Assembly: GCF_016808335.1 (NCBI RefSeq) | Contig: NC_053143.1 | Coordinates: 3,381,398-3,445,397 of the forward strand | Direction of reading: 5' to 3' | Length of the DNA stretch: 64,000 nucleotides | DNA from: Panicum virgatum | Taxonomy: Eukaryota > Streptophyta > Magnoliopsida > Poales > Poaceae | Part shown: piece by piece, positions 45,381-55,564 of the stretch | Layout: each line of letters opens with the position of its first letter | Position numbering within the stretch: position 1 is the first letter of the stretch | Translations under genes and position numbers: made by a program | The notes under the pieces: generated by a model | What the model saw: only the letters and a program-made list of their open reading frames with translations | The model's database searches: none | Told to the model about the DNA's origin: nothing

Positions 45381-47451
45381 GTGTTTCAGACCAGCGAGAG
45401 GAATATGCGCATTGGGGTTGGAATAGGGGAAAAAATAACAGAAATGCACAGGATCAGTTTGATGCTTGTCAATAGTTCAGGATTCGTGCCCTCCTGTATT
45501 CTCTCAAAAGCTGACCTCCTGAAGTTCGACCTTGCATATTGTTTAGCCAGTAACCACAGATCTGAAGTCCATGTTCTCCGTATTAGGGTAGGTACTATTC
45601 TAATTTCTGAGGACAATTAACTCGCCTTATCATTTCTGGAAGAGCTGAACTGTGTTTCCAAGTAACAGCAATTGGTTTGACCGTTTGATGGCCCTCCTTG
45701 TCCTTTGTATGCTTTTGAAGCACGCATTCTCCATTCATGCTTGTCCATTTGCTTGAACACTTTCTACAACCATGTCATATGCCTCATAGCAGTTGCTAAA
45801 AATTGTTGAAGACAAGTATATCTCATGCTTTACCTAATAATTTGAAAGTTCTGAAGGATTCCAATTAGTAATACTTCCAGCGTGATGTGATGTCGATGCT
45901 TCTTCATTGCCACGCTGTTTCCTGCAAGTAGGACCAACTGGGCTCTTGATGGAGTGGAAACTTCCCATGCTGATCAACAGTTGCTACCTGCAAGTAGCAC
46001 GAGGGGCCGTTCCAACTGGAGTGCAGAAGATGACAAAATGCATCTCTAGTTGGCATCAAAGTACATATCTTGACATCTGTTTTTTTTTCCTAATGCTTCT
46101 CTTCCTTCTGATTAGGGAACTGAAGATAACAAAGGGAACTGCCTTGCTGCTATCAGCTATAGTAATATAACTTCTCTCCAATTGCATCCACTTTCTCTTC
46201 AGCTGGTTCTATTGTAAGTCACAAACACAAAGGCCTGTTTTTTCAACTTGTGTCCTCTGCATTTGTGAACCTCATTGATGAGTCGTTGTCAACACCTAGT
46301 CTAACAAGAAAAAAGAATTCCATCCATCTGTTTCTGAAACATACAGGTATGAAGAATACTAGCTTGCCTCTTTCCCTTTCCTGGTAACACAAATTTATGT
46401 TTGCCAACAGGATTATTTTTTCGCGTCCGTTCCTTGGCAATACAAATTTATGTTTGCCGACACGATTAGACATGTAGACTGTACATCATTGTGCACGAAT
46501 GCCACACTATCTGATCTTTCATGAGAAGGAATTGGATTAAGAATTGGTTTCGACTTTTGCCGGTTGTTGAGAGCTGAAAGTTCTGTCTAATGCTTTCAGG
46601 GATCTTGCTCTCCTTGTTTTCAGACGAGTGTCTCATTTCTTTTTTAACAGTTATTCAACATGTGGGGAACTTGGACCTATAAGAAAGAAGCAAAGTCAAC
46701 AGACTATGCATATAGTACATTTTTAATGCTTCATGGATCATCCATATTGAGCCCCTTTTTTTAAAGTCGTGTTTCACATGCTCACTTGTCAGATCAGATT
46801 GGTTAATAACCCATGGACCAGACTAATGGTCCATGCACATGTGTTCTTTAATTTCAAACAGTCTAGTCCCATTAGTGTTGGCTAATAATCTAGCAAAGTC
46901 TATCAGTTATTTAACACAGTGACCTGTCGAGATGGGTGCAAATTTATGAGATTATGGTTCCGCTCCCGTGCGACCGCGACACATTTTGTGTGGCACGTGT
47001 GCGGTAGAGCTGCGTGGTTCGGTTCAAGAGATACGTGCTACACCTTAACGATTGAGTCGTCCCGCGATAGCGAGACCGCATTGAAGAAACATGGAGACAT
47101 AAGGTAGGAGACAAAGGTAGCAACTAGCAATGAAGTCTTTGCTTGAATTCTAATTTTTCATCTTGCTTTCCTTGATGGCATCGTTTTTTAAGCATTTTTT
47201 TAATCCTCTATTATTGGTGGGCGTAACCTTTTTATGAATTGCAGGTAATGTGGTGTCAAGGTCGGCGTTTCATTCAGGTGGATTTGCGATCTTGCATTCT
47301 TGCTGGGGGTTAGTAGTTGGCAGTGACGTCTCCTGCGTCGTTGATGGACGAGCGTACTAGGGGGGAGCACGGTACGGGTACCCATCTCTTTTGCTCATCA
47401 TACGTACGTGAATGCATGAATACGTGTTGCATTGACCAGGTCCGCACTTTT
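45381..47451. other. Intergenic, no gene supported
   Basis: AT-rich with short frames only (up to 87 codons). It contains diverged copies of noncoding segments also seen near 41290 and 43590. No RNA gene or bounded transposon was recognised. Confidence 0.5.
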
Positions 47452-47798
47452 GGCCATGTTTGGTTAGAGGGTAGAAAAGTTTTGATGAGAGATGAATGAA
47501 GCTTTGACCATTAATTAGTGGTATTAAATAAAGTCTAATTACAAAATTACCTCCACAACTGTGGTACTGTAGCAGTTGTTCTAGGTAGTGAGACATTTGA
47601 CTGTACGATTAGAGGATGATTGAACGCGGTTACTGTAGCATCACTGTAGCCAATCATGATGAAATTTGGCTCATTAGATTCGTCTCGAAAAATTACACCC
47701 ATTCCTAAAAAGGTTTTGCAAATAAACTTCGTTTAGTACTTCATGCATGCATTCGTCTTTTTGTGCAAAAAATTTCATGATTTTATCCAAACAAGGCC
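47452..47798. mobile_element. Tourist-like MITE (347 bp)
   Basis: Begins GGCCATGTTTGGTTA and ends ATCCAAACAAGGCC, with family tracts 'ggctcattagattcgtctcg' and 'tttagtacttcatgcatg' inside. Instead of a simple TAA duplication, the 13-base GGTCCGCACTTTT precedes it (47439-47451) and recurs at 47819-47831 beyond a poly-T run. Confidence 0.78.
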
Positions 47799-47922
47799 TT
47801 TTTTTTTTTGAAAAGAAGGTCCGCACTTTTGCCATCACTGATCTGCCGTCCTGTCTGATGATCCGACACTTGGCCCCTGCTGTTGTTGCCTGTCGCTGTA
47901 GCCCCCTTTTGCTTGTTCATTT

Positions 47923-48178
47923 GGGCTGTGTTTAGATCCCTGGAAAAGTGGGAGAAAAAGTCACATCGGACACTGTAATGTACTGTAGCACTTTTCATTT
48001 ATTTGTGGTAAATATTGTCCTACCATGACCTAACTAGTCTCAAAAGATTTGTCTCGCAACATACATCGAAACTATGCAATTAGTTTTTTTATTTATCTAC
48101 ATTTAGTACTCCATGCATGTGTCATTTGCTATATTTAATGTTTCGATGTGATGGAGATGTGATGGAAAATTTGTTTAC
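47923..48178. mobile_element. Partial Tourist-like MITE, first of a tandem pair
   Basis: Begins GGGCTGTGTTTAGATCCC and shares the order 'agaaaaagtcacatc', 'tttgtggtaaatatt', 'tttagtactccatgcatg' and 'gtttcgatgtgatgg' with the copy at 48288-48575. The right terminal repeat is missing, so the end is approximate. Confidence 0.65.
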
Positions 48179-48287
48179 TGAAACTTTGAGCCGATTCTGT
48201 TGCGTGTCCTCCAGAAAATGAGAGATTTGAGCCTGAATTCAGGAACATTGGCAGACAAAGACCGGTTGGGCTGTGGTTTCCCTTGTT

Positions 48288-48575
48288 GGCTGTGTGTTAG
48301 ATGAGGTGAAAAAGGGGAGAAAAAGTCACATCAGTCACTGTAGCACAATGTAGCATTTTTCGTTTGTTTGTGGTAAATATTATCCTACCATGACCTAATT
48401 AGGCTCAAAAGATTCGTCTCGCAACGTACATCAAAACTATGCAATTAGTTTTTTTATTTAACTACATTTAGTACTCCATGTATGGATTATTTGCTATATT
48501 TAATGTTTCGATGTGATAGGAGATGTGATGGATGTGATGAAAAATTTGGAAATTTGGTGGGAACTAAACACACCC
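48288..48575. mobile_element. Tourist-like MITE, second of a tandem pair (288 bp)
   Basis: Begins GGCTGTGTGTTAGATG and ends GGGAACTAAACACACCC, with GTT on both sides. It is highly similar to the partial copy ~365 bases upstream and in the same orientation. Confidence 0.72.
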
Positions 48576-50517
48576 GTTGTTTTTTTTTGATCAATGGTTT
48601 CCCTAGTTTTCCTGCGAAACAAAGGAGACATGCATTCTGCGCTGTTCTGGCTGGCGCCCATGCGGCCGCAACTGCTCGTGACTGAAGCCTGACGGCGACA
48701 GCGGCATCACCGTGTCCACGCGCCGGATGGCCTGCTTCCATCCGGCCCCGCGCAGGAGGGGATCAAATGATGAATCTCCACGAGCTCCGAAGCTTTGCAA
48801 ACAAGCAGCCAAACGGGAGAAGATCCATCGCCCCTGACAGCCGACAACGCGCATGTGTCAAGATCAGGGATCGTAAGAAATAATGATTCTGTTACATTTA
48901 ATAAAATGCATGCAATTTTTTTAATCAAAAATAGAAGACGTTGTAAAAGGAAAAGCCTAGTGTACTTACGGAGTATTTGTGTTTAGTTTTCATCATTAAT
49001 CAATTATTTGAAATGCCCCGTATATTATTTTAGTCAGTTAACATATCATAACATGTGAAGAGTACTAAAATAAAATAAAATTTCCCTCGCTGTGTTTCCA
49101 GGTTCACAAAAAAAAAGAGAGAGCACTAACATGTCTCATGTACAATATTATTTCACCATCTGATGAGAAATACTCTGAGGCATTTACAACATCCTTGCTA
49201 GAAGGGAAAGCTTTTTTTACTACAGATTTCTACTGAAATACATTACTTTTTTTATTGAAAGTAGACATTATGAATTACTTTGATTAACTGCAAAACCAGT
49301 TAGTTAGTGGTCAAAGTTAAATTTTTGACTCGGGGCAAACCTAAAATAATATATTTGTTCGAAGAGAGTACCTAGTTTTGGATATCGACAAGATTCCGCT
49401 GTTGTATATATACTGTGGATTACAGAGTACACAGATTCATATAGAACACTCTTAGGATTATTAGGGTACCCAATGAAAAACTAATAGTTTCGGCTTCGTG
49501 AGATCTAGAATTCGAGAAGCTTTGCACTCAAGCTATAAAGGTAGCTTAACTAATTTTGCCACACATGCAATGATTGACTAATAAGGTAACGAAAATGGTC
49601 AACTAAGTTTAGGCAAATTTAGGTAAGAAGCTAAATCTATGGCGGGCCAGGGGGCTAATAACAAGGTAGGCAAATTTAACAGAAAACAAAAGTTGGTTTT
49701 AAAGTTGTGGTTCCCTGAACATTCATTCTAATGAAAAGTTCTTACTAGGTCAATGTTTCACCTAATGCTAAACAGTGTTCAGCAATAGTTCAGCTAATTA
49801 TTTGCCAAAACGATGGTTTAATCAGCTAAATTATTTAGGTAGCACCCATAGCATTTTCATCGAGCTAACAGCCGTTCAGGTGAAGATGGCTTGGTGGGGG
49901 GTTTTTTTTCCCCACTATAGACCGTGATTATAATAAAACAAAATTAGGCAAGCAAACAAGTCCGTGGTTCGAACGGCGATCCAAATTTAGGCTCGTTTGA
50001 TAGGGTTTCGGCTCTTGAATGCCGCTGCAAATTTTTATTGCAAATGTATTTTGTTTGCTCGCAGTAATATGATATGTGAAAAAATTACTAGAAGGTGTAG
50101 CCGTAAAAGATATAAAAAAAAAGTTCAAGCCGCGCCACACAGTCTTGAATTTCTCTTCCACGTCATCACCACAGCCCGCACAGCCTTTAAAGCGTGCCGA
50201 GCGAATCGGACGGCTCGTGTCCCCTCGTCCCTGATCCGACGGCCAGCGTGGCCTCCGCTCGCCTTAAAGCGGAAGCGTCCTCTCCCTCTCCCGGGCGGTT
50301 ACCAGTCAGCTGGCAAGGCTCTCTGCTCCGCCCCCGCAGCCGCAGCGCCGCCCGCCACCCTCGCCGTCGGGTCGCCCCCGCGCCCACCTGCCGAGCTCAT
50401 TCATTCACAACCCCCCTCAGTCCCCACCTCCCCCTCTCCCCTCGCACCCCAGACCTCACGCATTGCACGCCGCGCCGCGCAGCAGATCGCGAGCTCCAGC
50501 TCCAGCTCCACCCCCAA
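48576..50517. other. Intergenic and upstream region of the DUF868 gene
   Basis: AT-rich from 48870 to about 50130, then GC-rich toward the gene. The last ~350 bases should hold its promoter and 5' UTR. An upstream in-frame ATG at 50194 exists, but the stretch it adds is low-complexity. No other feature was recognised. Confidence 0.5.
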
Positions 50518-51456
50518 ATGGTGAGCGCGTCCAGCCTGCTGCTCCCCACCTCCGTGCGGGACCTCGCCTCCTGCGTCTCCGACGGCGCCGTCCGCGTCGC
50601 CTGCACCACGCCGGCGTCCACGCTCGCTGCCGCCCCCGCCGCGGGCTCCCCCTCTCCGCCGCCGCCGGCCACCCTCTCCGTCGCCGTGTCCTACCGCGCC
50701 ATCCCGCTCTCCCCGTCCTCGCAGCCGCTCCTCCTCCGCCTCACCTGGTCCCACTCCCCTGTCGGGCCCCCGACGCTCTCCTTCGCCGGGCCCGCTGGCT
50801 CCTCCCCCGCCGTCCTCCTCCGCCGCCGCAGGGGCACCCGCTCCCTCCCCTCCGGCGACCCGCGGCACCCCCCGCTCGCCCTCTTCTGGGACCTCACCGC
50901 CGCCAGGTACGCCGCCGCGTCGTCCCCGGAGCCGGTCTCCGGGTTCTACTTCGTCGCCGTCGCCGACGCGCAAGTCGTCCTGGCGGTCGGCGACCTCGCC
51001 GCCGAGTTCGTCAAGGCCAAGTTCGAGGGCCAGATCCCCAAGGCACGGTTCCTCCCCGTCGCGCGCGCGGACCGCGTCGTGGCGGCGCCCGACAACGCGA
51101 TGCACAGCGCGCGCGTCCGCTTCGCGGAGGGCGCGCCGGAGCACGAGGTCAGCGTCGGCTGCGCCACCACCTCCTCCGGGGGCGGCGAGGAGCTCTGGGT
51201 CAGCGTCGACGGGAAGCGCGCCGTGCACGCGCGCCGCCTGCGCTGGAACTTCCGGGGCAACCAGACGGTGTTCGTCGACGGCGCCCCCGTCGACGTCCTG
51301 TGGGACCTGCACGGCTGGTGGTTCCGGGACCCGCCGGGGTGCGCCGTCGTGATGCTGCGGGCGAGGAGCGCACTCGAGAGCAGGCTCTGGCTGGAGGAGG
51401 AGGCCGCTGCGCCGGGCTTCGCGCTCGTCGTGCAGGCCATCAAGACGCCGCCTTGA
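50518..51456 (+). CDS. DUF868 family protein
   Basis: Intronless, 312 residues from the ATG at 50518. The DUF868 hallmarks are present: an N-terminal PTSVRDLASCVSDGAVRVAC segment, SVAVSYRAIPLS, FWDLTAARY followed by PVSGFYFVAVADAQVVLAVGD, and the conserved end LRWNFRGNQTVFVDG...VDVLWDLHGWWF with MLRARSALESRLWLEE. These plant-specific proteins of about 300 residues have no established biochemical function. There is no signal peptide or clear membrane span. The start was chosen over the in-frame ATG at 50194 because homology-like sequence begins here. GC is high throughout, which explains the long shadow frames on the other strand. The frame is intact. Confidence 0.92.
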   Translation: MVSASSLLLPTSVRDLASCVSDGAVRVACTTPASTLAAAPAAGSPSPPPPATLSVAVSYRAIPLSPSSQPLLLRLTWSHSPVGPPTLSFAGPAGSSPAVLLRRRRGTRSLPSGDPRHPPLALFWDLTAARYAAASSPEPVSGFYFVAVADAQVVLAVGDLAAEFVKAKFEGQIPKARFLPVARADRVVAAPDNAMHSARVRFAEGAPEHEVSVGCATTSSGGGEELWVSVDGKRAVHARRLRWNFRGNQTVFVDGAPVDVLWDLHGWWFRDPPGCAVVMLRARSALESRLWLEEEAAAPGFALVVQAIKTPP

Positions 51457-53224
51457 TGGATGCTCACTGCTTCAGGCTTCAGCGCTCCCAAGAGGTCAAT
51501 GCTGATGCTCGCTCGCTGCTTTGCTTACCCTGGTTGCTCTGCCTGTCCTTTGACTTGGGAAATTTGGTGGAATTTAGCAAATCCAGCCAAACCAAGATGG
51601 GAATGGTTGTGCTTACAGTTTAGGCTTGTAGATTCTAGTGTGCCAAATGGGTTTGAGAAGACACAATGAAAATGTGATATACAAAGAGGAGAGGAGAGGT
51701 TGCTTGTGTGTGGGATCATCTTCTTCTTCCTTTTGCTTTTTCCTCTTTTCCTCGGTTAATTTTAGCTGTGTGCTCGTACAGTTAACAAAGGATTATACTA
51801 AAACATATTAGAATGCGCTTGATCCAGCGTTTCTGCTGTGTGCAAAATGTCAGGTGGTGTACAAAAGCTTGCAAATTCCTGCTTATTGTACACTTCCCAT
51901 AAATGTTTACCTCCATTGCTTCATTGCAGATTTGCAGTCAAATATATCACACGGCAGTTCTTTATGACACACTTGTGCTTCAATTTTAGTTCCCAAGTAC
52001 TGAATCCTGGAATCCACCACATGTTCACAGATACTTGCAGACTATCGTATCACTGCTTTGTCTTTTGCCCTGCATAAGTCGATCATTAATTCATTGCTGC
52101 TCTTTGGTCCCTGTAATTTCAACAGTCCCTGTCCTTGTCCTAATTTATCACCACATGACTGCCTCTGTTTACAAAGTCTGACGGGGGTGTAGGTGTGATG
52201 ATCCACTTGGCGTTGGTCCCAAGCTGTCCCTGCATACAACACAATGGCTTCTCCTTGCCAGTTTCTACTCCCGTGAGAGCTTCACTTTCCTGCTGCTTCT
52301 CACGAGAGACGAGACAATAGATTCTGCTGCGTCCTTTGGTTTTGTTTGTCTCTCTCGTGTTTATCTGATGCTCCACGCCAAACTGGCATTAGCATAGCAG
52401 ACGAAAGGGACTGATGGTAGTGTCACCCATCATGTGAGCATCATCATATCTGTTACTCTGTTTGCCAAGCAACCATGTTGCCACACATTTATTTTTTTTT
52501 AAAAAGAACATGTTGCAACACTAGGACAAATTTGCCACTTCTTTTTTGTTTCTTGGTAAAATTGCTACAACAGCGTGGAAGTATGTTGCTAAACATGCTT
52601 AAACATAAACATGCATCTGATTACTTGGCAGTATCTTATCAAGAAACCAGTACAAGAAAAAGTCTTGAGGCTCCATATGTGAGATGAATGGATGATGGTT
52701 CTCAGCACCGCACGTCAGCGGCCATGGAATCTGGCCAACTTCATCTTGGTTCCTGAGCTGTGCCTTGATTTGGAGTGGGTCAGAGTTGGATTTGGCCAAA
52801 TGCAGTGTTGCTGTCAAGAGTTATTACTCATGTGCAACGTGTGGAGTGTTAATGGTGACATGATCCGTAGATGACTGGATACAAATGGTGTGCTGAGTTT
52901 GCTTGCAGTGCTCTTGATACTGTTTCAGATATGACCACTGGTTTAAAATAACAGCCCTATCATTGATTCCTCACGGCAGCACGTCAGGAAAATCTGTTGG
53001 TAGTAGCGAGCATGAGCATCCTGGGAACTATGTTTTGATAAGGTTAAGGCTTGCAAGTCTGGTGAACCTCCCCGTTTATACGGGTTTGATCTGTGACTGC
53101 CAGTGATTCTTCAGAAACTGAAAGCGACGACTTCAGCCTTTCAGCTGATCACGCTGTTTTCAGTCTGCGTATTCTTGCTGGGGTCTGCTCCAATTCTACA
53201 AGTAGCTAATCTTACTGGCTACAT
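51457..53224. other. 3' flank of DUF868 gene and intergenic spacer
   Basis: Probable 3' UTR to about 51800, then AT-rich sequence with short frames only. No domain, RNA gene or element boundary was found. Confidence 0.55.
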
Positions 53225-53238
53225 ATGTCTATCATCGC

Positions 53239-53281
53239 TTCTCACTTAATGAAAAATGTGCTCAGGCACGGTCGCGAAAAC
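53239..53281 (+). mobile_element. 43 bp LINE 3'-end insertion with 14 bp target duplication
   Basis: ATGTCTATCATCGC is duplicated perfectly at 53225-53238 and 53282-53295. The insert between them carries 'aatgaaaaatgtgctcagg...ggtcgcgaaaa', the 3' end of the same LINE family as 1184-1578. It is an extremely 5'-truncated insertion. Confidence 0.88.
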
Positions 53282-53295
53282 ATGTCTATCATCGC

Positions 53296-54670
53296 AAGAA
53301 TGATTCAATGAGCTCATGACATTTTTAAAGTAGTTGCAAATGTCATATGTGATATGCCGTCCCCCCATTGTCTTGATGCGTCATAAGTTATGCAATGGCC
53401 ACTGAATTTCATGAATGATGATTGTGAAAGTATACCTCGCAGGTACGGTGGCCATTATGTAATTAGGAAGATCAGGATTATTATCATCGTGCAGCAAAAA
53501 TAAATTATAATGCGAAAGTACACATCAAGATGTCCAGCCCGTCACTACAAGAAAGAAGGAAGCGAGAACAATGGAGTTTCAGATGCCTTCACTACAAAGC
53601 ACTGACATATTGCCGAAGTACCACGAGTAACTGTTGTACCACCAAAGTTAAAGGAGGATCGAGTAATAAAGAAACGATTAGAATCCTGTCAGTTCAATTA
53701 ACGTTATGTACTTAAACATGCATATACGTTTGGTCCCTTTCTATCCCTGCTATTTGAAATCTTAAAGGTCTGTAAACTGCTATATGTGAGAAATTTGTTT
53801 GCAGGTGTCTCTTCGTTTTATGTCTACAAAGGTACTAATATAGCTCCATCATAAGGCTGGCCAGGAAAGAGAGGACGCCAAAGATAAACGCAGCTCCGCT
53901 TCGGTCCTTCAGACGGAGTTTAAATGACAACATGAATGCCTTCATAAGAATGCACTGACTGTTATTTTGTTTACCAGTGTAGGAGTAACCACTGTGCTAC
54001 CCAAAGTTAGGGCGGCCACACCTGCTTTTGTCAAAGTTTAAGCAGTACTAGCCAGTACACAATAAAGCTCGATTAGGGATCCATCAATTCATCATAAACG
54101 CCGAAAAGAGGGACAGAAATTACATGTGGTTGTACAGCCAGCTGCTACCGGAAAGATCACCAAAATTTATTCCAAAGATAACCAAACAGCAGGGACATGA
54201 AAGGAGTGCTGCACGGTACAGCTAACACACTAGATGTCCTAGCCGGGAGGGAGGGAGGGATACATAGCAGAACAAGCAGTAATAAGCTGCCGGTGAGGTC
54301 GTCGGCGGCGTCAGCATCTCTGAAGAAGCCGGGCAGATACCTGAATGACTGGCCCAAAAGCTTTGCTTATACTCATTCAGGCTTCCACAGTTCCACTGTG
54401 TGTCACTACTACTCCAGCAAGCAGTGGAAAAGTCTTATCCACAGAGTTGAGTGCACACCATTGAGCTTCACAGAAGGAAAACGAAATGGTAACTCATGAG
54501 TAATGTGCACCGCCCGAAGGAATTCACCATGTCCCCATCTCGGCCACATCTCTATATATGTGCTAGCTGAATGACTGAACAAAAGCTTGCCCAGCACATC
54601 CAGGCTTCAGCATGCAGTGCAGTGCAGTAATCTTTAAACAGAAGAAGGGGAAGGCAAAGGTCGTCAGAGT
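53296..54670. other. Intergenic, no gene supported
   Basis: AT-rich with short frames. The stretch at 54150-54670 lies downstream (minus strand) of the A/B-barrel fragment, but I could not find that gene's second exon in it. Confidence 0.5.
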
Positions 54671-54795
54671 TTACCACTCGAAGGGTGTGACCGTGTCCAT
54701 CTCGGCGACAAGGTCGGTCATGCCTTGAGGACGTCCTCCACCACCATGACGCCCTCCCTGAACTTCACCAGGCAAAGGTGCTTCACCTCCCCCAT
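54671..54795 (-). pseudogene. First exon of a stress-response A/B-barrel (Dabb) protein gene, frameshifted
   Basis: On the minus strand the ATG at 54795 opens MGEVKHLCLVKFREGVMVVE, followed by DVLKA, then a TGA. Skipping one base gives TDLVAEMDTVTPFEW, the standard continuation in plant Dabb-domain proteins (heat-stable HS1-like, POP3-like). Loss of a single C in the Leu codon of 'KALTDL' explains it. A GTAAAC donor-like site follows TTCGAGTG, which is where the plant gene normally has an intron. No second exon (with the usual THVF-type motif) is visible downstream. It is a one-exon relic. Confidence 0.75.
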
Positions 54796-55564
54796 GGGCC
54801 ATGGCGCACTCCAAAACGAAAAGGCTCAAATCTCTCCCGGTCCCCCCTCCTGTTCCAGTGGCTTTGCAGCTTGTGGATCATGGTTGCCATGATGCCGGCC
54901 AATTTAAGTGCGCTAGGGGCACCGACAGGGATCACCATAACCGTGAAGCTTTCATCTTCGAACTCCTGTACAGGGTGACGCTGCTCAAGGGCTACGGCAA
55001 CGAAGCGACGCAGGCCAACATCGTGGCGCGCGCGTTCGAGTTCCCCACTGAACCGTCGCCCGTCGGTGTCGCCGGCCGCCAAGGGCCAGTTTCCTGTCGC
55101 GATGGCCTCGCGGCGCCAGAACAGCGGCGCCAATCGACGGCCGACCGGTTGGCACGCCGCTCCGCCTTCACCAGGGCCGGACGACGATCCGGGGGCTGGC
55201 AAGTGGCAATGACGGACGGAGGAGGAGCCGCGCAAGGGGAGCGACAACAGTTATGACGGAGGGAGGGACCATTTTGAAATTATTTAGGGGGTTTTATGCA
55301 AGTAATCGGATCTCGAGATTAAGAAAGCACGAAAGGCCCCAGCGGCACAGACGCTCATCGCTCCGCCGGCCCCAACTAATGCGTACGCCATCGCCGAACG
55401 CCGTCCACGACTCCAGCTGTTGCTGAACCTACCCCTGACGGACTCCCCGGCGCCGTGCGCGCTGCTGTGCGCCCACCGATCTCACCGAACCGGACTCGGA
55501 GGCCGTTCGTCTCGCCTGGCCACTAGCCCGCATCGATCTCGTACCGATCTCGTGTAGCGGCAGC
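54796..55564. other. Spacer between the Dabb relic and the PPR gene
   Basis: GC-rich to 55260 with frames open on both strands and no recognised domain. The part from 55260 should include the PPR promoter and 5' UTR. Confidence 0.45.

Noticed and set aside
49955..49985. tRNA B-box-like GGTTCGAA
   Set aside because: No matching A box or cloverleaf could be drawn around it.
50463..51623. 386-codon frame and a 303-codon minus frame over the DUF868 gene
   Set aside because: The products are arginine/proline-rich with no similarity. The 50518 frame carries all DUF868 signatures.
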